From the NCBI RefSeq assembly GCF_008831285.2, contig NC_045148.1, forward strand, positions 19,895,002 through 19,959,001: a stretch of 64,000 bases of DNA. Reading direction: 5' to 3'. A program made the translations under genes and the position numbers. The notes beneath the pieces were generated by a model. The model was not told where the DNA came from, searched no databases, and saw only the letters and a list, made by a program, of their open reading frames with translations. This DNA comes from Nymphaea colorata (lineage: Eukaryota > Streptophyta > Magnoliopsida > Nymphaeales > Nymphaeaceae). Positions 1-17,564 of the stretch are shown here, piece by piece (within the stretch, counting starts at the first letter, position 1; each line of letters begins with the position of its first letter).

Positions 1-1508
1 AGTGGGCAGGTGGAGTGCTACAAGGCAAGACTGGTAGCGAAGGGCTTTATACAAGAACAAGGCATTGACTATCATGAGACATTCGCTCCAGTTGCAAAGA
101 TGAGCTCATTACGAATACTACTTTTAGTAGCTGCAGTAAAGAACTGAAAAATGTATCAACTTGATGTGAAGAATGTTTTTCTTCACAGAGACTTAGAAGA
201 AGAGATCTATATGGAATTACCCCAAGGACTACATGTTCAACATGGTACTCAACTACAAGTGTGCAAATTAAAGAAGTCACTATATGGACTTAAGCAGTCG
301 CCCAGAGTGTGGTATGAAAAATTGAGTTCAAAACTGATTGAAGGAGGATATAAGATGAGTACTGATTATCATTCTATATTTGTAGCATCTATCAACAAGG
401 GAACAGTTATTTCTGCTATCTACGTTGATGATATAATTTTAACTGGAGAAGATTTGAGTTTTATTGAAAAACCAAGAAAGTTTTGAGAAAATGCTTTGAG
501 ATCAAAGATCTAAGAGTATTACACTATTTTCTTGGCATGGAAATAATACATAAACCAAAAGGCATATTTTTGTGTCAAAAAAGATATGTTGCAGACCTGC
601 TACATGAAACAGGAATGATAGATTGCATAGAAGCTGATACTCCAATGGAAGCAAACTTGAAGTTTATGCATGATGACGGAGAGCTAATACATGAAGCAAG
701 AAGTTTTCAGAAGTTAGTTGGTAAATTGTTATAGCTACTAGACCAGATATCACTTACGCAGTAAATTTGCTAAGTCAGTTTATGCACAGCCCCAGAAAAC
801 CTCATGTAAAAGCTGCCCATCATGTGCTCAGATATCTTAAGAAGACAAGTAACAAGGGCATCATGTTTAGAAGAAACAACCATCTACGAATATATGGATA
901 TGCAGATGCTGACTGGGCAGGCAATCAAAATGACAGAAGATCAACCACTGGTTACTATTGTTTCGTTGGTGATAATTTAGTCTCTTGGAGGAGTAAGAAA
1001 CAAACGGTTGTTGCCAGATCAAGCGCAGAAAGTGAATATCGAGCAATGGCTCTCACTGTGTGTGAACTGCTATGGATAAAATACTTGCTACAAGATATGA
1101 AGATAGATGTAGAACAGCCAATAAACCTCTTCTGCGAATGAACGAAACACATTGAAGTAGACTGTCACTTCCTAAGAAAAAAAATTCAGTCTGGAATCAT
1201 AAAAACAGAACATGTTGCCTCGAAGAGCCAATTTGCAGACATTCTAACCAAAGCTGTGTGTAAAGATATATTTCACAGGTTATGCTGCAAGTTAGGTCTT
1301 CAGAATTTGGAAGATCTAACTTGAGGGAGAGAATGTTAGGAGGTCAGTCTAGAAAGTTCAGAATCAGTTACGAAACAACTGTAATATAGCTGCCTACAGC
1401 TGTATCCCATTGACAATGAGTCTTATACATGTATATACATCTCTGATACATACTGTATATATATATATCTGACAAATGAGAATACGAGTATTGCTCTCTC
1501 GCATAACA
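1..1508 (+). mobile_element. Ty1/copia retrotransposon, 3' fragment (reverse transcriptase, RNase H, 3' LTR)
   Basis: The window opens inside a copia-type pol gene. The reverse transcriptase active site YVDD is encoded at 421-432, and the RNase H region follows at about 767-1320. The frame is broken: a TGA at 145-147 falls where copia proteins usually have Trp, the frame shifts near 480 and again near 733, and a TGA at 1139-1141 is followed by more recognisable RNase H sequence up to about 1322. A purine-rich stretch at about 1323-1333 then precedes an LTR starting TGTTAGG. The element is therefore dead. Its 5' part lies outside the window. It abuts a CRK exon fragment on its right. Confidence 0.9.
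1334..1508 (+). repeat. 3' LTR of the truncated copia element
   Basis: The LTR begins TGTTAGG directly after the polypurine stretch and ends with a plausible ...AACA near 1508. The left edge is well placed by its position after the tract. The right edge is an estimate, because the partner LTR is outside the window and no target duplication can be tested. It includes a short TA run near 1458-1470. Confidence 0.6.
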
Positions 1509-1586
1509 TTAGCTCTTTCTCTCTGTTACCTTATGTTTCCAATTTGTTCTTTCCTCTCAACTACTACCTTCCCCAACTCCAAGAAT

Positions 1587-1790
1587 CATCGTTCACATCA
1601 TGGTTGCTTCATCTTCCTCATTGTCCTCCTCCTTCTGCTGGTGCTCGTCGGCATGGTTGAGACTCCAACCATTTGGCACTGCACCGGCAACTCCAACTAC
1701 ACGGCGAACAGCACCTTCGATCACAACCTGCGCTGCGCGTTGGCGTCCCTGATAGCCAACGTTTCCTTCACCAGCTTCTACAATAAATGT
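1587..1790 (+). pseudogene. CRK exon 1 fragment (start of the first DUF26 domain)
   Basis: This piece encodes part of a signal peptide followed by the start of a DUF26 domain (a Cys, then NSTFDHNL, then a stretch ending in NVSFTSFYN). It is nearly the same as 17870-18095 of CRK-B. Compared with CRK-B it lacks the segment holding the start codon, and homology stops abruptly near 1788, before the C-X8-C-X2-C motif. The sequence after it belongs to a repeat also found near 8.9-10.4 kb. It is a truncated relic with no way to make a receptor. Confidence 0.8.
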
Positions 1791-2806
1791 GGAAAATTAA
1801 GACGACACTTTTGATCGCAAAGCTCACTCAAGTTTCATCTAGCCATGGAAGTCGTGAAAGTAATGTGCTTTTAATCAGAGCCTGAAAATGAAAATCCGGT
1901 GGACTCTATGCATTTATTGTGCAGTTACTCCCTTTACGTCCAGTACCCAAGCGATCAACTTAGGTCAACTTATCCTTTAAATAAGCTTGCAACATGTAAC
2001 AATACACTTCCTAGCTTTATTTTGGAGCGATAAATTAATTAGATACTTTTCCAACCAAAATTGACGAGGATATGTGCTTTAGCCATTTATACATTTGTGG
2101 AGGCACATGTGGGTTTTTATACACATTTGTCGTCTCAATTGCCCCACTAGGTCAAACCCAACCACATACTTTATTGGGCTAGCCCAAGCTGGATGGATTT
2201 GGGTCCGTAGATCACTTTTGTATAAGTCTTTGCATGGGCCGGCCGGCCTTGACGGGCCAGACATGGTGATGCCTTAGTGACAATTTAAAATTTTAAAATA
2301 ATTGGTATCTTGCACTGAATGTATGAACCATGGAATTATCATCTAACATGTGATTTACTTTGATAAGTCTTTTATTTCATTTTGTCACTAAATACTATAT
2401 AAATTTATCTTTTTATCACTTTTTATTTTTATTTTAAATGATAAAGATTTTATACTATTTTTAAAATTTTTTCTTCTGTTTGATTTCTTAATGCTGCCCA
2501 AATTTTGTTTGATTTTTTGAAATCAAAATACATTTTAAACCATCCCTATTCAATTCTGAATTGGATTCGACTTAACTATTCACTCAATCTTCGACTTTCT
2601 TATTCTATTCAGACACCGAATTTAACAACATTGGCATTTATAGCCTCTTTGTCTACCGCTATAAATGCTGTACAACTTGCAGCTGTGTACAGCTTCATCC
2701 CCTCCGGTCGATACATGTAAAGGTGATTCTATAGACTTTTCTAACATGGCTTCCAATCGTGGAAAATTTTGATCATCGTTGACGTCTCGGTAACGTCGGA
2801 GAAGCA
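1791..2806. other. Intergenic region between the CRK fragment and CRK-A
   Basis: No gene is supported. Positions 1810-2290 are one copy of a local repeat described separately. Positions 2290-2620 are very AT-rich. The last 80 bases or so resemble the 5' leader of CRK-C (27150-27228), which supports the CRK-A start at 2807. I see no clear TATA box. Confidence 0.6.
1810..2290 (+). repeat. Dispersed repeat, copy 1 (pair with 8895-10430)
   Basis: Several blocks match the second copy in the same order. One is near 1820-1890 against 8900-8985. Another, around the phrase TTACTCCCTTTACGTCCA, is at 1923-1945 against 10078-10100. A longer one covers 2030-2160 against 10150-10290 and includes a shared GTGGGTTTTTATACACATTTGTCG. 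This copy is compact. The other contains about 1 kb of extra sequence. Confidence 0.7.
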
Positions 2807-7995
<5,189 letters not shown>

Positions 7996-8894
7996 AGGTA
8001 CCAAACATTTTGTATGAATAAAGTGGTTGTGATGCGTATGCTTAAGCATCTTGAGGCATGTCATGGTTGTGCGAGATGTTGCATCACGTTCTTGTGTTGA
8101 TCAATAAAGCTTTTTATTTACAATGTGACAAGAAGTTGCTGTACTGAAGCGGCTTGTCATGGTCAGTTGAATACTTTAGGCATCTCATTGCAAAAATTGA
8201 TGGAGAAAGTTATGATTGCTTCAACTCTGCCCCAGTTTTTCAAACAAAAAAAAACGCGATCCTTATCCTTCAAACCCACACATTAGCATTTGGAAATCAT
8301 AAAAAACACTACTTTCTTCCCTTCCGATTACATCTCTTACACCAAGGCAAACATGGCGATAAAGATTGAGTGAATGTCGCTATCGAAGAGTCCTTATCAA
8401 TCTCATTAAAAGAAATTATTGGAGTAATGTTCATCTGGGAAATGCTCCTTTTCATTTTCATGTGTCTTCTATGACTTTTAACTGCTTAGCTAATCAGATC
8501 AAGGGATGTATATATGTATAATCCTCACCAATCTCATTAAAAGAAAATTATTTGACTATTTTTCATATGGGAAATGTTCGCTTTTCTTGTTCTTATCTCT
8601 TGCACAATTTTTATGTAATCCTCATCAGTCTCATTACTGTTACCTATATCTTAACAGACGAAAACCAGGTTGTCATATGCGATTTTTTTAATTTTTTGGT
8701 CAACTTGCTACATATGCAATTATCATGAAAATGGTCTTAGAAATTAATATTAAATCAATTTTGTAAGCCGGACTAGTTGGAGAAGATCGTTACATCTTTT
8801 CCAGTTCATTATCAAAAACATGATTCAGAAAGCAAAACCACGCCCCCAAGGTATTCCTATACATTGAAAAGACGTAGAACATTAGAACATTTTT
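7996..8894. other. 3' flank of CRK-A with polyadenylation signal
   Basis: No gene is seen. AATAAA at 8103-8108, preceded by TGTGTTGATC, is a likely poly(A) signal. The same context occurs 3' of CRK-C. The part near 8700-8780 is related to sequence 3' of CRK-E (47290-47400) and 3' of the orphan exon (50510-50620), so the tandem duplication units reach well past the stop codon. Confidence 0.6.
8103..8108 (+). terminator. Poly(A) signal AATAAA of CRK-A
   Basis: Canonical AATAAA about 110 bases after the stop codon, in the context TGATCAATAAAG shared with CRK-C (31726-31731). Confidence 0.55.
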
Positions 8895-9109
8895 TTATCT
8901 CAAAGGCGCTCAAGTTTCAAAAGTTTCATCAGTCATTGAAGCTGTAACGTGCTTTTAGTCAAAGAATGTAAATGAAAATCTTTTAAATTTAAGAAGACAT
9001 GTTTCCTGCATGTATTCCTTTGAAAGTGAAGTGTTAATTTCTTTATGCTCTTTCTACACTGATTTGCAACCATGGCAACATAGAAGAGCCTTTATATATA
9101 CATAAATAA

Positions 9110-9156
<47 letters not shown>

Positions 9157-10430
9157 AAGAAAGAAGAAAAGAGCCAATAAAAATGAAAATTCATTTAAAC
9201 AAAATGTAATGACAAGCTATCACCAAACAATAGTTATCGAAAGAAAAAAAGTTGAAATGTCAAAAGAGAAACATCAGCAAAGAAAGCAACAACAAGTAAC
9301 AAGGAGAACAGGAACCCAATCAGAACAAAAGCAAAAAGATGAGGAGGAGGGGACAGAGAGAGCTAGTAAGAGGCGAAAGTCGTCATGCCGTCATCATGCA
9401 GTCAATGTGAAGAGCAAGGTGCACATCTGCCTTCACAATGCATCCAACATAAGCCAAGGCTCACTCTTGTGTTCCTGAACATACCATTGTTGCACTCTTA
9501 CCAAACCGCCACCAACAGCAAATGAGCCAGGGCTGCCAAGTAAATTACCAACCAATGCTAATTGAAGGTGAAGGTGGAAAGAGAAGACACTTCCTCGAAG
9601 AGAGGAGAGAGAGAGAAGGGTGTGGGGGAAGGAAGGCCGGATGGTAGCAAATAAGTGACAAAAGAAATGGTAGTCAACAAAAAGGTGGTCTCTTCACTCC
9701 GCAGCAGAGAAGCAAAGAAGACACTAGTTAGCAAGGTAAATCTCATGGCATTGGAGATGGTACAATGTATTGATGTGGCCAGCAAGAGAGAGAGAGAAAA
9801 AAAAAAGATAATACTGTTCAAATGATGATTCCTTAATTTAAATATTTCATGAATTAAATAAACTGCAAACTTTTGACAAAATGGGAAAAGCAAGCTTCGT
9901 CTCAAAACCTCAATTAGCACCATATACAATCTAAAACAGCTTATTTGGCTACGGAAATTAGTGAAAAATGAACAAGAGTTGAAGGAGCAAACTAATCTTC
10001 ATATAAAGAACGAAGCAGATGGGCTGTCGGAATGAATCCGACGTGCTATGTTGATGGGGTCGAGAATTTATTGTATGGTTACTCCCTTTACGTCCACCAC
10101 CCGAGGGATCAACTTCCTTATGCTTTTAAGGAGTTAAATCCCAGCTGAACGGGGAGTGATAAATTAACATGATACTTATGGCACCCAATTAACGAGGAAT
10201 GATTATATGCTTAGCCATTTATTTAATTACACATTTGTGGAGGCACGTGTGGGTTTTTATACACATTTGTCGGGCCAATCGGCCCCGCTACTTCATGTCG
10301 ACCTGGCCAAATTTTGTTGGGCCAAGCCAAGCCCGACCAATTTGGGCAAGTGGGTCACTCTTTTAATATGGATCCAGCCTGCTAGGGGCCGGAAACCAAT
10401 CGAGTCTATCCAGTACTCAGCCCGATGCCT
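8895..10430 (+). repeat. Dispersed repeat, copy 2, with about 1 kb of inserted sequence
   Basis: The left part (8895-8990) and the right part (about 10050-10420) match 1810-2290 in order. The middle is unique here. It contains a TA microsatellite at 9114-9152 and purine-rich stretches. Open frames in it (for example 9209-9478) are low-complexity Lys/Gln/Arg runs and are not called as genes. Confidence 0.6.
9114..9152. repeat. (TA)n microsatellite
   Basis: About 39 bases of uninterrupted TA. Confidence 0.95.
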
Positions 10431-12105
10431 ACCCTTAGCTTTGGGTATGTTTTTAGCATGCATGTTGTCCAATGAAAAACTAGGTGCTAATTAGAAGATT
10501 GGAAGATTGGGAGATGGTGTTAAAGTTGGCCATGCATCCTTAACTGCTATATTTATGTATCTAGGCTAGTACCCTGCATGCATTAGAGGAGCTACCATGG
10601 GGCTGGTTTAGACAACTGTCCACCCGGCCTGTGTAAACCTTTGTATTTGTAGAATTTTTATTTTATCATGTGTTGGAATCATGCATAGTCATATGGAGTA
10701 CAAATACTAGACCCAGGTCAATGCATTGTAATTGTACATGCACTTAATTCATTGCAATAATAAGATGGACCAATGGCCTTCAGTTAAAACTTTTTGAAAT
10801 TTTTTTACTTTGTACATGCACCCAATTCATTGCAATAATGAGATGGACCAGTGGTCTTCAGCTAAAACTTTCTAAAAATTTTTTACCTTTGCGACTATCC
10901 GCATGGCTAAAATTTATAAGTGCTCCAACATGCATCGATTCTCATGATTGTGGAAATGATTAACATTTAGAGATTTTGATTTCGTTTGACCCATTACAAA
11001 TTCTACTTCCATGGCCATGTGTAAATGGTCCATGCCTAATATTTGGATTTGTTGGCTAAAATTCCTGTTTTTTTCTTTTGTAGACGCCATGGAGCTTGGC
11101 AGACGGCCACCACATTATGTCAACAAAAGTTAGGCTATTATTGGATTTTCTACCTTGATAATATTAAACTGGGGTTTTTGTAAACGATTTTTTTTTGTTA
11201 GTTTCTTTGTATCATTATTTCATTCAATAATGCCAATACGCTGACTCATTATGAGATTAAAGATCATAAAATTTATATATAACGGAAGAAATTTGACTTT
11301 CTTATACTCGAAGAAAAAAGAAAGGAGAAATATTCCTGCACCATGGAGGTTGAAGCTTGTCTCCTCGGGCAGATCTTTCCTAGAAACATAGCTGCTACAA
11401 ATATATAACGATTATTAAGATGAATGTACACAGTACACGACGTCCCTCACCTAGTTCTCGGTAAAAACAAATTCTTCAGTGAACTGCGAAATTGAGATAA
11501 TGGTTACCGGATATGCATCTCTCACCATCTGCGCAACGGGCTCCGGTGAATTGTCCGTACACAGCCGCTACCCTGCCGTCCCCACATGGATTTAATCACA
11601 CCCAGATAAAAATGCCAATTTCAATAGGTATCAGTACAACAGAACTGCCTCCGTTCTGACTCCAATATTGGTTGCAAACAAAGTAGGAAAAATTAAGGAT
11701 CTTAATCTCATCTTTTCAGAGAACAGATAGTATTGTGGAAGTGAATATAATTCATTGTTTTGTGTTAAAATCAGTCCGTAAGTAAAACCAACAAAACAGA
11801 GACAGAGCTCAGCAATTTCAGGGAACTCGTGGGGGAAAAGGGCTCAAGTCGAATACCAGACATTTCGTTAAAGTGGAGATCTGTTGAATGCATTAAGTAA
11901 TCTGTATGTGGCATTACGTTAATCAATCAGTCCAATGAGTACAAAAAATGCATTGCATCCCAAGAATCAAATTTCTGAGATCTAATTCTAAGAAAGCTTA
12001 ACCATAGATCCACATCATTTGGAAGCTTGAAGTGTGAACTATTTTCTACTCTCAATCTGAAATTCAGAGGCAAAGTTTTCAAGTTATACAATCGTTACTT
12101 CACAT
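10431..12105. other. Intergenic region left of the copia element
   Basis: No gene supported. It is AT-rich and contains a diverged 78 bp tandem duplication (10734-10890). The sequence at 11500-11640 is somewhat GC-richer, but I recognise no product in it. The copia target site CACAT is at 12101-12105. Confidence 0.5.
10734..10890. repeat. 78 bp tandem duplication
   Basis: 10734-10811 and 10812-10890 both begin GTACATGCAC and share most bases, with scattered transitions. It is an old two-copy tandem repeat. Confidence 0.8.
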
Positions 12106-12793
12106 TGTTATAGTCGTATTCCTCAAAAGAATGCTTCAACAATAATAAAAGAGGCCAAACCAACACAAAACTGTTGAAAAACGGAATCACAGGGCTGCGA
12201 GCATAAGATCGAGTTTCCAACACCACTATTGCAGCAATATACCTCAAGATATATGATAAACAATGCAGAAAATAAGATACACCAATTTACGTGAAAAAAC
12301 CCCCAATAATGAGATAAAAAACCACGAGCAAGAGAGACTTTCTATATATCAAGAAAGGGAACCAAATACACCAGCAATATCCCTACTGTTTTAAGAAAAA
12401 CAGTGAACTCAAGAGAACAATAACACTCTCTTATACGAATGAAAGAAAGAGTCCCAAAAATTCAAGAAAGAAATCACCCAATGAAGACTCCCTTCATTTT
12501 ATCTTTCTTCTTTGTCTTTTCTCTCTCTTATTGGCGTGCCGATCAACCCACACGCGCTGCGATTTCTCCTTCTTCTCTTCCTTGCCTTCCTCTTCTTCTT
12601 CTCTCATCTTCTCTTGCTGTAAGCAGCCACAAGAGGAAAGCCCTCTTTTCTTTTCCCCAAAAGAAAAACACAATAGAGAGAGAGGGATGTAAGAGGGAGG
12701 GGCACCATCGGGTGTCCTCCCTTTTCCTCCGCCCATCACTTAAGTGACGGGTCGGATCGGGTCGGGTTCCTTGAGGCTGGACCCAACCCAACA
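12106..12793 (-). repeat. 3' LTR of the copia element (688 bp)
   Basis: On the + strand it begins TGTTATAG and ends CCCAACA. It aligns along its whole length with 16898-17559, with small indels. On the minus strand it starts TGTTGGGTTGGGTCC, the same start as the solo LTR at 18840. Confidence 0.93.
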
Positions 12794-12812
12794 AACTCTC
12801 CCTCCAACCTTA
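12794..12812 (-). other. Polypurine tract of the copia element
   Basis: On the minus strand the bases next to the 3' LTR are a purine-rich run including GGAGGGAGAG. This is the expected primer site for second-strand synthesis. Confidence 0.75.
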
Positions 12813-12844
12813 AGAGAAAGAACATACCTGCAAAATGAACAAAA

Positions 12845-15800
12845 TTAATACACTGCCTCAAAGACAGTCATCCTAACTAAGTCTCTACACATGTCATACT
12901 TCTCTTTAGGTAGAGACTTCGTCATCATATCTATATGATTCTTCTCTGTATGTATCTTCTCTAACTGAATCAGTTTTTGCTCAAGCACATCATGAATCCA
13001 ATGATATCTGACATCAATGTGTTTGGTCCTTAAGTGAAACGCTGAATTCTTTGCCAAGTGTATAGCGCTTTGACTATCACAATGCAATTCTGACTAAGGC
13101 CTATATCATGAAAAAAACTCTTCATCCACAGCAACTCTTTACAAGCTTCAGTTGCTGCAATATATTCTGCCTCTGTAGTGAAAAGAGCAACACACTTCTG
13201 TAACCTGGACTGCCATGATACAGCTTCCCTGCAAAAGTAAAGACATAACTAGAAAGAGACTTTTTAGAGTTCAAGTCACATGCCATGTCTGCATCAACAA
13301 ATCCTTATATCTCTAGATTAGATTCACCAAAACATAAACAGTAATTGGAAGTATGTTTAAGATACCTTAGGATCCACTTCACTGCTGTCCAATGCTCCTT
13401 GGATTTGACAAGAACTTGTTGACTACACCAACTGCATAAGCCAAGTCTGGGCGTGTGCAAACCATAGCATACATAAGACTCCCTACTGCGGAGGCATAGG
13501 GTATATTCTCCATTATTTCTTTCTTATCTGCTGAGGATGGACATTGCTCATTTTCGAATTTAAAATGTGCTGCTAAAGGTATACTTACTGTTTTGGCATC
13601 TTTCATGTTGAACTTTCTAAGCACTTTCTCAATGTATTTCTTTTGTGATAACCACAACTTCTTGGTCTTCCTATCACGAACAATCCTCATGCCTAACAAT
13701 TGTTGTGCTGACCCCCAAGTCTTTCATATCAAAGAACTTGCACATGTCCTTCTTCAATTGACTAATCAATTGACAGTCCTGTCCAACAATAAGCATGTCA
13801 TCTACATATAACAACAAGATAATGAAGTTACTTGATGAGAACTCTCTGATGTAGACACAATGATCTACAGCTAACCTGTGATACCTTTGATTTATCATAA
13901 ATGCATCAAATTTCTTGTACCACTGTCTAGGTGCTTGTTTAAGTTCATACAAGTTCTTCTTTAACTTACAAACCATGTGCTTCTTCCTGGCAACCACAAA
14001 ACCTTCTGGTTGTGTCATGTAGATTTCTTCCTCTAGATCTCCAAGAAGAAAAGCAGTTTTTACATCTAACTGTTCTAACTCCAAGTCTAAACATGCCACC
14101 AAACCATGTATTATCCTGATAGATGACATTTTAACAACAGGAGAAAAACTTTCATCAAAATCAATGTCTCTTTCCTGCTTGAAACCTTTCACCACTAATT
14201 GAGCTTTGTATCTCAACTTGCCTTGACCTTCATTTTTAAGCTTGTAGACTCACTTGTTCTGCAACACTTTCTTATCTTTTGGTAGTTCTACCAAATCAAA
14301 AGTGTGATTCTTATACAAAGAATTCATCTCTTCCTACATAGCTTTAATCCATTTATCTTTATGCACACCATTTAGCACCTCTGAATAGAATTCTGGCTCT
14401 CCACTATCTGTAAACATAATATATTCATCAGTAGAATATATAGTAGATGGTATACGTGTTCTTTTACCTCTTCCCAATTGCTCCTCAATTGGCTCTAAAT
14501 GTGAAGGAACCTCCCCCTCCAACTCATGCTTATGATCAGTTTGAGTCTCCATAAGGCTGTCATCTGTATACTGCTCATCTGTCTCTCTTTCCTTTTCATC
14601 TACATATTCATCAATCTCACCATGCTCAGATGAAAGTTCTTCAGGTTATGCATAGGTTGGCTCATGAACACCACTAGCATTCACACCTGATTGTTTGTCA
14701 CCCATGACATCTTCAATCGTCTGATCCTCTCTGGAGACAACATCACGACTCCTGTAGATTTTGTCATTCTTTGGATCCCATAACCTATAATCAAATTCAT
14801 CATCTGCATAACCCAAAAATATTAAAGGAATAGCTTTATCATCTAGTTTGGTTCTATGTTCTTTTGGTACATGCATAAAAGCTTTACAACCAAAAACTCT
14901 GAGGTGATCATACTTAACATTTTCATCTGACCAAACTCTCTATGTAATATCTCCATCTAGAGGCACTGAAGGAGACATGTTTATTAAATAAACTGCAGTA
15001 CGCATTGCCTCTGCCCAAAAATACTTAGGCAACTTAGAGCTAGATAGCAAACTTCTAACTCTCTCAATTATAGTTCTATTCATCCTTTCTGCAACTCCAT
15101 TATGTTGTGGAGTATAAGGAAATGTCTTTTCATGTCTAATATCATGCTTTAGACAATAATCTCGTAAAGAATATGCTATGTACTCACCACCATTATCTGT
15201 ATACAGTCTCTTCATCTTCTTACCAGTATCGCGCTCAACTGCTGCATGATAAGTCATGAAGATACTACTTACTTCACTTTTGGTTTTCATTGTAAAGACT
15301 CACACCTTCCTAGATGCATCATCAATAAATGTGACAAAATAGGATGCTCCACCTTTAGATGTCACATTTATAGGTCCACATACATCTGAATATACTCAAT
15401 CTAAAACATCTTTAGTTTTTAAAGAGCGCTTTTTCTGAAAGAAAATTCGATGCAACTTACCAACCAAACAATGATCACATGGAGGTATTTGTGCATCATC
15501 TGCTTTTGGTAACAAATTCTTCTTGGTGAGCAAGACAATTCCTCTTTGACTCATGTGACCTAACCTCTTATGCTACAAATCTGACGAAGTACCACCAGTA
15601 ACTGAATTGACATCCACACTACTGATTCGAGGCTTCATCTCATACAAAGACCCAAATCTGTCACCTCTAGCCAACACTAGTGCCCCCTTGGTAAGTTTCC
15701 AACCTGTCTGACTAAACGAAGTACAATATCCATTTTCACTTAGTCTTCCTGCAGAAATCAAATTCATTCTCAGGTCTGAAACATGTCTCACATCTCTCAA

Positions 15801-16830
15801 AGTCAACTTGTATCATGTGTTCGTCTGAATGCAAACATCTCATATCCCAACAATCATCGAAGTATCACTGTTTCCCATGTGAACTACTCCAAAATCACCT
15901 GTTTTGTAGGATAAGAACACCTCTCTACATGGTGTGGCATGATATGATGCCCCAGTATCTAAAATCCATGTAAAATCCTCATTCTGAACTGTAAGACAAT
16001 AATTTTTTTTAGATAAAAATAACACTACCTCATCATCTGAAGCAAATGCAGTATACTTTTTTGGCTTCACATTCTCTTTACTCTTCTTTTTCTGCTCCTT
16101 TTCTTCTTTCCATTTCCTGCAATCAATTTTCTTGTGCCCTGGCATACCACAGTGAAAGCTTTTACCTGTCATCTTGAGTCTTGATTTAGACCTAGAGTTT
16201 GAGCTGTCATGCCATTTGTTACGGTTCTTCTATCTGCCCATGTCTCCCATCACTAGCACTTGTGAACTAGTGGCACCAAGCGACTTTCTCCTTGTTTCTT
16301 CATTTAGAATGCTGCTGGTTACATGCTTTATCGTAAGCACACCATCTGGAGCGGAGTTGCTCAAAGGAACAACTAAAGTCTCCCAACTGTCGGGAAGACA
16401 ACTGAGCAATAAGAGTGCCTGTAACTCATCATCTAATATCATTTTCATGGCTGACAACTGATTGATTATGCTATGTACTTCATTCAAATGCTCTGACACT
16501 GGTTTTCCCTCTTTAAGTTTCAAATTTACTAATTGCCTAATCAAGAAAGTCTTGTTCCCAACTGTTTTCCTCTCGTAAAGATCATGCAACTTCTGCCATA
16601 ACGACTTCGCGCTCATCTCTGTGGATGCCAAATGAAAAACACAATCATCTAACCATTGTCTAATGGTGCCAATGGTTTTCCTGTCCAATAACTTTCATTT
16701 TTCATCTCTCATCTTCGTTGGCTTCTGGTTCTCAATGGATGCATACAAGTCTTTACAATACAACAAATCTTTCATTTTGGCTTTTCATATAGTCCAATTA
16801 TTCCTATTTAGAGAGACCATTTTAGTGGGG
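12845..16830 (-). pseudogene. Decayed gag-pol polyprotein of the copia element
   Basis: Readable pieces on the minus strand are: gag core (about 16830-16230); a CCHC-type zinc knuckle with the first Cys replaced, then the protease motif DTGA (16172-15840); the GAG-pre-integrase region (15806-15573); part of the integrase core with TDNGGEY and HNGVAER (15290-14940); a linker (14876-14334); reverse transcriptase with YVDD at 13808-13797 (about 14252-13379); and RNase H (13087-12845). Stops read as TCA on the + strand at 16785-16787, 16695-16697, 15300-15302 and 14250-14252. All four fall where copia relatives usually have Trp, which suggests G-to-A decay. A frameshift lies near 13715. There is no functional product. 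Confidence 0.9.
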
Positions 16831-16885
16831 GTCTATTCCATCCTTCAATAAGAATGCACACAACCAACCTGGCGCTAACCTGGCG

Positions 16886-16894
16886 CTGATACCA
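16886..16894 (-). other. Primer binding site, initiator Met-tRNA type
   Basis: The minus strand reads TGGTATCAG a few bases inside the 5' LTR, the usual copia complement to the 3' end of initiator methionine tRNA. The following bases are repeated nearby (GGCGCTAACC and GGCGCTGATACC). Confidence 0.8.
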
Positions 16895-16897
16895 CTT

Positions 16898-17559
16898 TGT
16901 TATAGTCGTATTCCCCAAAAGAATGCTTCAACAACAATAAAAGAGGCCAAACCAACACAAAACTATTGAAAAACGGAATCACAGGGCTGCGAGCATAAGA
17001 TCGAGTTTTCAACACCACTATTGCAGCAATATACGTCAATATATATGCTAAACAATGTAGAAAATAAGAGACACCAATTTACGTGGAAAAACCCCTAATA
17101 ATGGGGTAAAAAATCACAGGCAAGAGAGACTTTCTATATATCAAGAAAGGGAACCAAATACACCAACAATATCCCTACTGTTTTAAGAAAAACTGTGAAC
17201 TCAAGAGAACAATAACACTCTCTTATACGAATGAAAGAAAGAGTCCCAAAGATTCAAGAAAGAAATCACCCAATGAAGACTCCCTTCATTTTCTCTTTCT
17301 TCTTTGTCTTTCCTCTCTCTTCTTGGAGTGTCGATCAACCCACGCGCGCTGCGATTTCTCCTTCTTCTCTTCAGTGCCTTCCTCTTCTCTTGCTGTGAGC
17401 AGCCACAAGAGGGAAGCCCTCTTTTTTCCCCAAAAGAAAAACACAATGGAGAGAGGGATGTAAGAGGGAGGGGCACCATCGGGTGCCCTCCCTTTTCCTC
17501 TGCCCGTCACTTAGGTGACGGGTTGGATCGGGTCCCTTGAGGCTGGACCCAACCCAACA
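16898..17559 (-). repeat. 5' LTR of the copia element (662 bp)
   Basis: It starts TGTTATAG and ends CCCAACA on the + strand. It pairs with 12106-12793 but is 26 bp shorter because of small deletions in simple-sequence stretches. Confidence 0.93.
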
Positions 17560-17564
17560 CACAT

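Larger units (their letters stand above)
12106..17559 (-). mobile_element. Complete but decayed Ty1/copia LTR retrotransposon
   Basis: Both LTRs are present (12106-12793 and 16898-17559) and the element is flanked by the 5 bp target duplication CACAT (12101-12105 and 17560-17564). Read on the minus strand it has the order 5' LTR, primer site, gag with zinc knuckle, protease, integrase, reverse transcriptase, RNase H, polypurine tract, 3' LTR. This is the copia order, with integrase before reverse transcriptase. Length is 5454 bp. Many stops and frameshifts break the polyprotein, so it is no longer autonomous. A related solo LTR lies in CRK-B. Confidence 0.95.

Noticed and set aside
9209-9478. 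An 89-codon Lys/Gln/Arg-rich frame
   Set aside because: Low-complexity purine-rich DNA next to microsatellites, with no conserved features.
12439-12747. Open frames on both strands inside the LTRs (also 17201-17540)
   Set aside because: They lie wholly within LTR sequence and recur in both LTRs. They reflect CT-rich composition.
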